Assembly: GCA_031002005.1 (NCBI GenBank)
Contig: JARYHS010009186.1
Coordinates: 104,936,329-105,000,328, forward strand
Direction of reading: 5' to 3'
Source: Vandiemenella viatica
Taxonomy: Eukaryota; Arthropoda; Insecta; Orthoptera; Morabidae
Length of the DNA stretch: 64,000 nucleotides
Below the pieces are notes generated by a model. The model saw only the letters and a program-made list of their open reading frames with translations. It searched no databases and had not been told where the DNA came from. Positions 31,159-40,615 of this stretch are shown here, in pieces (position 1 is the stretch's first letter; each line of letters starts with the position of its first letter). Both the position numbers and the translations under genes were made by a program.

Positions 31159-33461
31159 ATCAATAACTGTTTGTTTAACTCGTATTTCTGAACAATGGGA
31201 TTCTTTTTGTTAGTTATGCTCATTGTCTTGCACTTTTTACAGTTTAGAGTAAGTTGCCACTCAGCGCACCAAGCCAAAATAACATCCAGATCGCGCTGAA
31301 TTTCTAAGCAATCGGCCAGAGTTCTTACTTCCCTATAAATAACCGCATCATCAGCAAACAATCTAAAAAGGCTTTTCACTTTATCTCCGAGATCGTTTAT
31401 AAAAATTAAGAAAAGAAGTGATCCTATTACACTTCCTTGAGGTACACCCGATGTAACATCTAGATTAGAAGAACTTTCTCCTTCAACGACAACATACTGC
31501 GACCGACCAGTTAGAAAATCCTTTATCCATTCACAAAGCTGATCCGATATACCGTACGCTCGAAGCTTCGCTAAAAGGCGGTTGTGTGGCACAGAGTCAA
31601 AGGCTTTCTGGAAATCTAAAAAAATTGCATCTACTTGTGAACCTGTATCGATAACTTTCATTACGTCGTGTGTAAATAGGGCCAGCTGTGTTTCACATGA
31701 TCTTTTCTTCCGAAATCCATGTTGATTTGTTGTAAGCAAATTATTATAATCTAGAAAATTCATAATGTTCGAGCATATAATATGCTCCATAACTCTACTA
31801 CAAACAGATGTTATAGATATGGGACGATAGTTCCCAGGATCACTTCGATCACCTTTTTTGAAAATCGGAGTTACTTGCGCGATTTTCCAGTCTGAAGGTA
31901 CTTTTCGCTCTTCTAATGATTTACTGAATATATCAGACAGAAATGGCCCGAGTTCTGCAGCATACTCTGAAAATACTCTTACTGGAATTCCATCCGGGCC
32001 CGGTGCTTTCCCCCACTTCAGGAGCTCTAATTGCTTAACGATACCTGCAGTATCTATTCGTAATGATTCCATCACCGACTCGCCACGGCGTGGGAAAACG
32101 GGAATACTATCCTTATGTTCATTTGTAAATGAATTTTTGAATACAGTATTTAGTACGTTAGCTTTATCGCGGCTTTCATTAACCTCGGAACCTTCACGAA
32201 TTAGTGCTGGAATATTGCTGTTGGTACAATTAACTTTTCGTACATACGACCAAAATTTCTTTGGGTTTTCTGTGAGACTCTTAGAGAGAGAGTTGGAGTG
32301 AAAATCGTTAAAGGCCTCGCGCATTACATTCTTAATACGTCCTCTTAAATCAGCTAAGGTTTCTAAATCGCTGTGACACCCCTTCCTTCTTGAGCGTGTG
32401 TGTATTTTCCTTTGTTTTTTTAGTAATCTTTTGACTTCGCATGTGTACCACGGTGGATCATCCTCTCCCTTTATTGTCCGCTTTGGTATATGTATTTCCA
32501 TCCCTTCCCTGACTATATGTATAAAACGATGCCACATCTCTTCAACGGTGTCCTTTGTTGACTTGAAGTTATGGTATTTATTCCTCAGGTAGGTTCTAAA
32601 ACACTCCTTTGAGGCCTTACTGAATTTGTATACAATCCGCCCTTTTTTCCTTTTTCGCTCGGTCATTAATTTGATAGTCGCAATTACCGCTTTGTGATCG
32701 CTTATTCCTGTGGTCGTTGAAATGTCGGTGAATAATTCTGGCCTGTTGGTAACCAGCAAGTCTAAAATGTTTTCGCTACCGTTATGACACCGCGTAGGTT
32801 CATTAACTAGCTGCTCGAGATGATTATCTGATAACAAATCGAGAATTACTTCAGAAGCTGCCTTATCCCTGCTACCTGTGATGTGAACGTAATTACGCCA
32901 GTCAATATAAGGCAGATTGAAGTCGCCTCCTAGAATCATAGCATGATCTTTAAAACGGCTAGCTATACTATTTACATTATTTCTTAACTCCTCGACGATA
33001 GCTATATCCGAATCAGGTGGACGGTAGAAGGCACCTATGATGAGTTTTGACCCAGCAACGTTGAGTTTAATCCATATGATTTCACAGTTCGTATCGACGT
33101 CTATTTCAGTACATGGGAGAAATTTACTCACAGCTATAAATACCCCACCTCCATGAGAATGTAATCTGTCTTTACGAAAAACGTTCATGCTATCTTTAAA
33201 AGTTTCGGCGGAACTTATTTCCGGTTTCAACCAACTTTCTGTACCGATAACGATATCCGCTTCTGTACTACAAATAACGCTTTCAAGTTCCGGTTGTTTG
33301 TTACAAACGCTTCTACAGTTAATTACGAGAACTTTTAACTGACGAGATTCTTTTACGTTGCTCCTACATTCCGGTGTTGTATCTGATTGGGTTGCCCGTA
33401 ACTGAATTTCGTGTTTCGGGTCTTCCTCCCTCAGCCTAAAAAACCACCCAGTGCATTCCAC
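31128..33461 (-). CDS. CR1-like LINE ORF2: endonuclease and reverse transcriptase
   Basis: The 777-residue frame encodes target-primed reverse transcription functions. The endonuclease covers about 42-265: VINCRS near 46, GTESWL with Glu near 73, GGDFNLPYIDW near 177 and SDHKA near 252. The RT covers about 500-750: FKKGDRSDPGNYRPISI, QHGFRKKRSCETQL, FLDFQKAFDSV, SGVPQGSVIGSLLF and catalytic FADD at about 701-704. There is no RNase H domain, as usual in the CR1 group. It overlaps the ORF1 end by 31 nt in another frame, suggesting translational coupling or reinitiation. It terminates early by frameshift, with the rest in the adjacent frame. Plus-strand ORFs here are shadows. Confidence 0.92.
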   Translation of the reverse strand: MECTGWFFRLREEDPKHEIQLRATQSDTTPECRSNVKESRQLKVLVINCRSVCNKQPELESVICSTEADIVIGTESWLKPEISSAETFKDSMNVFRKDRLHSHGGGVFIAVSKFLPCTEIDVDTNCEIIWIKLNVAGSKLIIGAFYRPPDSDIAIVEELRNNVNSIASRFKDHAMILGGDFNLPYIDWRNYVHITGSRDKAASEVILDLLSDNHLEQLVNEPTRCHNGSENILDLLVTNRPELFTDISTTTGISDHKAVIATIKLMTERKRKKGRIVYKFSKASKECFRTYLRNKYHNFKSTKDTVEEMWHRFIHIVREGMEIHIPKRTIKGEDDPPWYTCEVKRLLKKQRKIHTRSRRKGCHSDLETLADLRGRIKNVMREAFNDFHSNSLSKSLTENPKKFWSYVRKVNCTNSNIPALIREGSEVNESRDKANVLNTVFKNSFTNEHKDSIPVFPRRGESVMESLRIDTAGIVKQLELLKWGKAPGPDGIPVRVFSEYAAELGPFLSDIFSKSLEERKVPSDWKIAQVTPIFKKGDRSDPGNYRPISITSVCSRVMEHIICSNIMNFLDYNNLLTTNQHGFRKKRSCETQLALFTHDVMKVIDTGSQVDAIFLDFQKAFDSVPHNRLLAKLRAYGISDQLCEWIKDFLTGRSQYVVVEGESSSNLDVTSGVPQGSVIGSLLFLIFINDLGDKVKSLFRLFADDAVIYREVRTLADCLEIQRDLDVILAWCAEWQLTLNCKKCKTMSITNKKNPIVQKYELNKQLLIWSILLNIWE

Positions 33462-34285
33462 ACGGCCCCTGCCACCCGTGTAGCCGATTCACGTGTGTAG
33501 TGCACACCTGACCTATTAAGGAGAACCCTACAAGACTCGACCCTATGGCGAAGATCGAGAAATCTGCAGCCAATGTCATCACAGAAACGTCGTAGTCTCT
33601 GGTTCAGCCCCTCAATACGGCTCTGAACCAGAGATCCACAATCAACTCTGTCTACGATGCTACAGATGGTTAGCTCTGCCGATATGTTGCGGTCACTGGC
33701 CACAGAGTTCACCCTTTCAGCCAGCCGCCGGAAGGAAGAGAGGATAACCTCCGACCCAAGGCGACAGGCATCATTGGTGCCGACATGAGCCACAATCTGT
33801 AGTTGGCTACACCCCGTCCCCTCTATGGCATGCGGGATGGCCTGTTCCACATCTCGGATCAGGCCACCCGGAATACATACTGAATGGACGTTGGATTTCT
33901 TCCCCGAGGAATCCGCCATTTCCCTAAGGGGCTCTAATAACCGCCTAACATTAGAGCTCCCAACTACCAGAATGCCCTTCTGCGTTTGCTCAGACCTGGC
34001 GGGCTGGGGGGCCGTCAACTCGCAGGATGACAATTGTGGGACTGAGTCAGCCTCCGACAATACATCAAACCGGTTGGACAGACGAACAAGTTTAGCGTCT
34101 TGGGCTTTAAGCCTGTTCGACTGCCCCCGTGTACGGCTTCGAAGTCTAGAAGCCATACGCCAGTCACCAACAGGCGACTGCGGCACAGCATCCAACACTT
34201 CAGCCTGGGTTGCAGGTACGACAGTCGATATGGGGGAATCTGTGATAGGCTTGGCTATATCAGTTTCCCCAACATCACATAACAT
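33431..34285 (-). CDS. CR1-like LINE ORF1: SGNH/GDSL esterase-like protein
   Basis: A 284-residue protein of the esterase-type ORF1 class found in CR1 and related LINEs. A basic, low-complexity N-terminus (about 1-100) precedes the SGNH fold. Block I is ILVVGSSNVRRL with the nucleophile Ser near 110, block II has PGG near 140, block III is VGTND at 168-172, and block V is GVHYT with His near 262. The Asp usually found three residues before that His is Ser here, so hydrolase activity is doubtful. The first ATG lies within a simple repeat at the element's edge, so the true N-terminus may have been lost. It ends overlapping the ORF2 start. Confidence 0.87.
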   Translation of the reverse strand: MLCDVGETDIAKPITDSPISTVVPATQAEVLDAVPQSPVGDWRMASRLRSRTRGQSNRLKAQDAKLVRLSNRFDVLSEADSVPQLSSCELTAPQPARSEQTQKGILVVGSSNVRRLLEPLREMADSSGKKSNVHSVCIPGGLIRDVEQAIPHAIEGTGCSQLQIVAHVGTNDACRLGSEVILSSFRRLAERVNSVASDRNISAELTICSIVDRVDCGSLVQSRIEGLNQRLRRFCDDIGCRFLDLRHRVESCRVLLNRSGVHYTRESATRVAGAVWNALGGFLG

Positions 34286-34294
34286 AACATAACA

Positions 34295-35091
34295 GAAATA
34301 TTGTTGATAGTAGTTGTTGCCTGAGATGGCCTTCAGTCATTGCTAGTTTTTTGGAACAGTCGTATCCACAAGTAAACCCATTTGCGGCCACCATCAAGCA
34401 GTTTCGATGTAGGCTTTAATTTTGGTAATTAATTGGCATGCCCTTCGCTGAGAATTTTTGTTGACATTTTATGCTCTGTGACGTTGTTTTATATGAAATG
34501 TAACAGCAATTTATCATCGTTTATGAAGTTCTCTTATGACAAAACGTATTTAAAAAAGTTAATTACCTAAGTTTAGTGGAAGTGCAAAGGTATTGAGGAT
34601 ATGATGGTGCGCGTTTTCGACAACTATTTGTACTACTAAGATAAATTTCATGTGCTAGCAGCAGGTTATATTTCATCCTCTAAACTACCAGTCATCTGAT
34701 TCAAACACAGCATACTCAAGTTGATGATACCGCTTTGTTTTAACAACCAAACATGCACTCCAGGTTTTTATTACTGTTTCCCGGTTATGGAAAATGGTGG
34801 ATAATCTACCCGGATTAGGGTCACATATACTCGACGACCCAACACAAGTACTTATCCGGGAACACTTGGTCTGAAATCTAAATAGACCTATTAATACCAT
34901 TTACCTTAGTATATCGTGCATCATAGACAACTGAGTTAGCATTAACCAGGTGGCCATTTCAGCTGGTCATGTCGCAGTAGTGATACAATCTGTATGAGGC
35001 AGCCAATTACGTAACACACCAGTTACGATGCAGGCTCGTTAAATTTAAGTTGAAGGAACTACTGGCTGAGGTCACTGCTAGTTTGAGATCA
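34295..35091. other. AT-rich stretch, no gene seen
   Basis: The minus-strand 71-codon ORF at 34685-34900 has no recognised domain. The stretch ends with the 8-bp target site of the P-type element. Confidence 0.5.
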
Positions 35092-35172
35092 ATGTCAACC
35101 ATGGAGGAAGGAATATATGGAGACGAAATAACGCTAAATCCGTGAAACCTCATGAAAAAACTGCTCTCCTAC

Positions 35173-35182
35173 TGCGCATGCG
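35173..35182. promoter_or_regulatory. NRF1-type palindromic site upstream of the THAP exon
   Basis: TGCGCATGCG matches the core NRF-1 (Drosophila Ewg) recognition motif and lies about 95 bp before the ATG of the THAP exon. This could be part of the transposon's own promoter. The motif match is visible; the function is inference. Confidence 0.35.
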
Positions 35183-35277
35183 TGGCGGATATCGTAGGAG
35201 TACCAAAACATTGGGCTGTTTGCATTGTGTCAGCTGCTGAGAATATTTCATTTTCTAATATTCTAAAGTTTTCTATA

Positions 35278-35349
35278 ATGCCAAGTTGTGCCTCATATGG
35301 TTGCACAAACAGACGAGATAGGAAAAAACCTGGAATAGCGTTTCATAAG
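35278..35349 (+). CDS. THAP-domain first exon of P-type transposase
   Basis: Twenty-four codons starting MPSCASYGCTN and ending GIAFHK. The spacing C-x4-C near the N-terminus followed by a basic loop and a FHK motif is the start of a THAP zinc finger (C2CH). In the family this is followed by FP and later Cys-x2-His. The frame stops immediately after HK, but a consensus splice donor, AA|GTAAGT, sits exactly there (GTAAGT at 35349-35354). The stop is therefore intronic and the rest of the domain lay in exon 2. No later exon is recognisable in the 1.4 kb that remains. An upstream in-frame ATG exists at 35152, but the THAP Met at 35278 is the natural start. Confidence 0.8.
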
Positions 35350-36187
35350 TAAGTCACATTGAAACTATCGTTCTTGAAGTATCTGACAGGTAACTGCAAC
35401 ATTAGGGCCATTCGCTATAAATTTATTCATTGCTCTCAATAGGATCATATCGTTTTCCATTTTTTTTTTTTTTTTGGTATAGTGTAGACAATTAGCATAT
35501 GTTACTATTTTGTACCTGAAAAGCTAGCCTTATTGTAGACAAGTGTGGAAAATTTAATTTAAGCGGGTCATGTTTACATCGCGACACAGTGAATATGGTA
35601 TTCTGCATGCTTTACTCACGTTTAAGTTTACACTGAAAGTGTACGATGAAATTAATTGTAATAATTTGTGCTGTGCGAACTACTAGACTTGATGAAATAA
35701 ACTTTGTTGTCCGAAATATAGTTCGCGATGCATTTCTCGTGTTTAGATGTGTCTACATAGTTTGATTTTGTAGCGGCAATATTAATGGAAATGTTGGCAG
35801 GTTGAAATGCGGTGTGTACCAGAGGAGAACAAACAATTTATTTATTATTTGTTGTTAGCTTCTGACTTATGAAATGCACTGATTTTGCTAGCAAAATTAT
35901 ATAGGCCACTAACAATACAATATCTTCTAAGTAAGCTCAGAAACTATGAGGTCTTTTGAAGTAATAATTTTTTTAAAGTTCTAAACATTGACTTCAGCTA
36001 TTTTTAAAATTTCAGATATGACTTGTTTCTGTTTATAAATATTTCTACTATATTTCTAGATTTTGAAATCTTTCTTATCAATTACTGAAATAGAATGTGA
36101 AAATATAACCTATTTGAATATCAACTAAAATTTAAGGACTATAGAAATAAACAGTTTGTTATTCCAGTTAAAAAGAATTACCCGCTC

Positions 36188-36705
36188 ATTAAGTTACGTC
36201 CGAATTGATCATCAAATATGGATATGGCGAAAGTTTTCTTCTGGTCCAGGCCGCATTTCAACCTAACCACGTAAATTTTAAGGTACAATATCTCGAGAAC
36301 TAAGCGAGATATCATAAAATTTTATTCTTTACTTTCAGTTTCTCTCATCGAGTTACATAAGAATTCGTCATCAAATTGCGGCGCCACGGTTATCGTTGAA
36401 TCCCCTCATAACCTAACAACCTCAATTTTGAGACAGTATATCTCGCGAACTAAAAAAGATATCGAAACATTTTATTCATTATTTTCGATTTGTATCGTCG
36501 TGTTACACAAGAATCTATCACCAAATTTGACTTTGGGGACACATTTCTCCTGAATTTCAACCAGAAACTCCACTCTTTTGAGACAGTATATCTCGAGAAC
36601 AAAGCACGATATCAAAAACTTTTATTCTTCATTTTTGAGTCGAGTTACATAATAATCCATCATCAAATTGCGGTGCCACGGTTGTCTTATGATTCCCTTG
36701 AGGTT
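36188..36705. repeat. 150-bp tandem repeat, ~3.5 copies, inside the P-type element
   Basis: The landmark TCTCGAGAAC recurs at 36291, 36441 (as TCTCGCGAAC) and 36591, giving an exact 150-bp period. Each unit also has a GTTACAYAAGAATYNRTCA-type block and, in two of them, TTGCGGYGCCACGGTT. A diverged partial unit precedes them from about 36188. The plus-strand ORF at 36490-36798 is an artefact of the repeat. Confidence 0.92.
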
Positions 36706-36845
36706 TTTGTGCCTATTTCCCGTGTTTCTCCTGTCAAGCAATATGGCGGCCTCCCCTCCCCACTTCTCTCCACCCGGTTTCACTCTAGTATGTGGTGAAG
36801 GTTCCTTACGTCGTCTCCATATATTCCTTCCTCCATGATGTCAAC

Positions 36846-38340
36846 AGACTGTGTTAGTCGACATGTATACTGGCAAGGAAAGCGATGCACCTACCTTGTT
36901 TTCGGTCGGCGAATACAGATTAACCACTGTGCAGTTATAGCAAGTGCAAAGACAGTCCGTATTTTTCACCTCTGAAGAGTAGTTAAAGCAGAAAAGATAT
37001 AATCCTATTTATAATGTTACGATTACCGTTATAATCCGTGATACGGCGAGTGTTTATGGCGGACAGGACAAATGTGATATTCCATTTTAGATGGAGAGGT
37101 TTCATTAGACTCGGGCATCATGAAGCCGTAAATACAGTGGACAACAGTCGGCGCGCGTAGAATTTGTAATAAAAATAATTTGACAGTTAACCTTTCTAAA
37201 AACTATTGAAAACAAAATGTTTCCTAATGCAGATTCCAGCGTCGTTTTAAAACCCCATCCAGAGAAATTCTCTTCATCTGTTACGAACCTATCGCCGTCT
37301 GATTCCACAAACTAGTTAGAGAATTATGGTCATTTGTTTCACGTCAACCAATCGGAGAATATATCTCTCCCACGTCGCTCTTGATAGCGTAATAATTCTC
37401 CCTACCGGACATACAGATAAAGCTGAGGGAAGCGTTGGCGATTATTACTTTATCATCGGGCAACACAAATCAGTTCAACTCTTCCACCCGATCGGCAGGC
37501 ACGTGGCCCGACACCCAACTGGAGACCAGCCAATCCCGACTTGGGACTGGTCTGTCTCACATGAGCAGGTGCTCCAGCTCGCAGGACGTGATAGTGTCCT
37601 TATCTAGGTCATTCTGTATCTATCATACGGCACTGCTCCACCGCAAGTCAAACCGAGTATCCAACCTTTCAAGCGAAGGATGAATAATTAACTGCCTATA
37701 TTCTCTGAGCTCAGTGTTTTATTATGTTGTAGTACATCGATTATCCGAAACCATTAGGGAGTGAGAAGAGGAGGTGTTCCGATAACTGATTTTTGAATAA
37801 GAGATAATTAACTAACACAATTCACTGGAGGAATATGTATGAAACACAAGAGCTTATACAATATACAGCATATTCTGTGTATGTGGCAAATGTCTTACAA
37901 ATAGAATAGTACAAAACTTACATCACTAAAACAGAAATTCAAATCGCTTAAAAGTTGGTTAATTCTGTAGTTTTGAATAAGAAGTCTAAAATTTTCTTTT
38001 CCCTCAGAACAGAGTCTCTTTTTTTCTGTAAATTTCAAAAACGCTTTCGGTTAACCAATGTTACGATTGATCAGTATTCTTATAATCGATTCTATACTGT
38101 ATGTTCATTCTCATTCAAAGAAATAAATCGATTATTTTATTTTATTTAAACTAACAATAAAGTCCGTGAATGCTAATTTATGTTACCTTTGTTACAATTA
38201 TTATTAATAATAATTAAAATAATCGCTATAATTTTGAATTTTTACGACTGCCCATAAACTTCCACACATAACATAGGTTTCTCTAGAGTTAACACATTAC
38301 TTTCCATTGTTATGTTCGTTTCTGACAAGAACATAACAGT
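36846..38340. other. no gene seen
   Basis: ORFs of 64-93 codons at 37326-38149 lack domains and overlap in different frames. No repeat family recognised. Confidence 0.5.
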
Positions 38341-40615
38341 CAATCGAACTTAATAGAGATACTCGAACCACATGTAACATCTGGGTTAGAGAGTTATTTA
38401 AAAGAAGAAGTACTAGACAGTGAGGTTTTTCCCGATGGTTACAGAGTGTTCCGCAGAGATAGCGGAGCAATTAGTGGAGAAGTTTTCATAGTAATTAACA
38501 AAAACTACCACAGTTCATTGGCGCTCATAGATAAAATGACCATGAGAAAAAAATCAGGTTGTTGGATGCTTACCACAGTGGAAGGAAGACAGATGAGGCT
38601 CTTGGGTAGAAATTAAATTCGTAATCAGATTTCAGAGGTGGGAATAGGATGGTCATTATTGGTGGGTATTTAAATTTACCAGGTGTAAACTGGGTAGTAA
38701 ATAAAATTAATAACATAAGGGAATAGAGATTTTCAAATACCTTAATAAGGGAAGGAGGAGAGCATAACACTAGGGGACAAAATATTTGGGATATATTCCT
38801 AAAATATATCCCCCGACGATAACCTTGTGGGGTGTCAAATAATCGAATGAATAAGTGATCATGAAGCAGTTCTGATGGATATTAGAGGATTGAGTGAACC
38901 AGCAGTCAAAATTGAAGGGGAAAATGGGTACAACTATAAAAAAGCACAGATTTCGAATTTGTAGAGATATTTCAAAGAACGTTTGAAGGAACGCACAAGT
39001 ACAGTAGAGTCAAGGTGGGAAGGAGGTAATAAGGAAGGGGGAAGAAAAATGTATTCCAAAACAGAAAATAAAGAGAAGTAGAGAACCCGTGTACTACAAT
39101 TTAATAGAGAGGTGAGTAGGTTTTAGAAGTTGGCTAGAACATGACAGAGTTAAGACACATCACGGTAGTGGGGAATATTTAAAACAACAACTAAACAACG
39201 ACCTAATAATAGCTAAGAAGGTGGCTAAAGATGGGTTTATGAAGAGTATTGACAGTGCAGGGGGACCACTGACTGATGCATCTAGAAATTTCTATGGCTA
39301 CGTTAGAAAACTGAGGGGAATGGAGGGCATATTAAGACGCTTATTGATAAGGATGGAGAAGAAGTTACTGAGGATTTGAAATAAAAGCAGAAAGTTTAAG
39401 TAACTGGTTTAGTGGAAGCGTTAAGGGGAATGAATCAGGAACGGGATGATCTAAATCAAATAACGAGCTTAACAACGCTATTAGAAATGAGCAGACCAAA
39501 AAACTTGAAATTTTTCCTGAGGATATCATGAAGGAAATAAGAAAGCTGAAAAAACATAGAGGGGGAGGTTTAGATAATATTGCTACAGATATCTTAAACA
39601 CAGCCGGGTGAGACATTGTATCTTAGCTTGAAATATTAAAAAAATATTTAAATTGAGTCTGGATACTTGCTGCATACCACAGGACTGGATTAGTGCCGGT
39701 ACATAAAGGACGGGTGAGAAATAGTCGATAATTATAGGCCCATCAGTGTGACATCAGTGGTAGGTAAATTAATGGATAGATTGATATGCAATCACATCAG
39801 AAATATATGTGAGGAGCATGACTGGTTTCCAAGTAGGAAACAAGGCTTTAGGCAAGGATATTCATGCGAATCTCAATTGGGGGGATATATGCAAGATATT
39901 TCAAATGAAATTGACAAGGGGGGCCAAATTGATAGTGTAGCACTAGATCTTTAAAAGGCTTTTGACAGAGTGAGCGATAAAATGGTAGTAAATAAGGTAA
40001 AAAGTAGGAAAAGGTTTCAAAATTTTCACTTCTTGTAGAGAGTGATGAGGGGATGTACGAGAGAAGTACATGAATTGGGCTACAAAACTTTGGTCAGACA
40101 TTTCCTTGAATATGGTAGTGTAGTATGAGACCCACATTTTGAGTATCAAATACAGGAGTTGGAGAGGGTGCACAAAGCGGCTGCTAGAATTGTTTCTGGA
40201 CATTATCGCAGAATGCAATCAGTAACAGATATGATAAAAGAGCTTGAATATAATTCATTTCAAGATAGGAGGAGGGTGAGGAGGCTCATGAGAGTGTAAA
40301 AGTCCTATATTGGTGATGAGGCATGGAAAGATATTGATGAAAGAATTAAAAATAATGTATGGAAGGGAAAAGATGACCATGACCACAAGCTGGCACTCGA
40401 TTTCAGTCACATGGGTGTAGGAAGATTCTCTTTTCTTAGGTAAGGGCGTCAGGGATTGGAATAAGTTACCAAAAACGTTGGGAGAATTTAAAGTAAAAAT
40501 TTGTAGAGGGCAAAAGTAGGTGGATGCAGGAAAGGCGGAAGATGGTTGTGTAGGGAAATTGCCACTGGCGCGTGCGCTCCATTACAATGTAATTAAATAA
40601 ATAAAAAATAAAATT
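38341..40615 (+). mobile_element. decayed CR1/L2-type LINE lacking the RT catalytic core
   Basis: Pieces in plus-strand order, in shifting frames, are an endonuclease start (ESYLKEEVLDSEVFPDGYRV near 38383), GGYLNLPGVNW near 38661, RT finger NYRPISVTSVVGKLMDRLI near 39730, KQGFRQGYSCESQL near 39838, and KAFDRVSDKMVVNKVK near 39955. These are followed directly by the post-RT region (KTLVRHFLEYGSVVWDPHFE near 40086, ERVHKAAARIVSGHYRR near 40160). The PQG and FADD blocks are absent, so an internal deletion lies near 39995-40030. Many stops are present. The tail is A-rich near 40597-40615. Confidence 0.82.
39730..39999 (+). pseudogene. RT finger/palm fragment of the decayed LINE
   Basis: The best-preserved coding part of the decayed element: NYRPISVTSV, then an intact stretch with CNHIRNICEEHDWF and GFRQGYSCESQL. 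It runs up to SVALDL, where a stop replaces the expected Q/R of DLxKAFD. The frame then resumes as KAFDRVSDK. RT sequence ends here because of the internal deletion. Confidence 0.8.

Larger units (their letters stand above)
30541..34294 (-). mobile_element. CR1/L2-like non-LTR retrotransposon (3.75 kb)
   Basis: On the minus strand it carries an SGNH-type ORF1, then an overlapping ORF2 with APE endonuclease and RT but no RNase H, then a short 3' UTR. It ends in a GTAGAT-type microsatellite instead of poly-A, as in many CR1-group LINEs. The 5' side begins within a short (TTATG)n repeat at 34271-34294, and the first ATG lies inside that repeat, so 5' truncation is likely. One frameshift in ORF2 is the only clear lesion. 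Confidence 0.87.
35100..36837 (+). mobile_element. P-superfamily DNA transposon, deletion derivative
   Basis: The 27-bp perfect terminal inverted repeats begin CATGGAGGAAGGAATATATG at 35100 and end with the complement at 36837. An exact 8-bp target-site duplication, ATGTCAAC, lies at 35092-35099 and 36838-36845. CATG ends, an 8-bp duplication and a THAP-domain exon inside are together diagnostic of P elements. Only the first exon is recognisable; the catalytic exons are missing. A 150-bp tandem repeat fills the right part. The element is 1738 bp and non-autonomous. Confidence 0.93.

Noticed and set aside
34685..34900. 71-codon minus-strand ORF
   Set aside because: No recognised motif and no supportive neighbours. 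Kept as unannotated.
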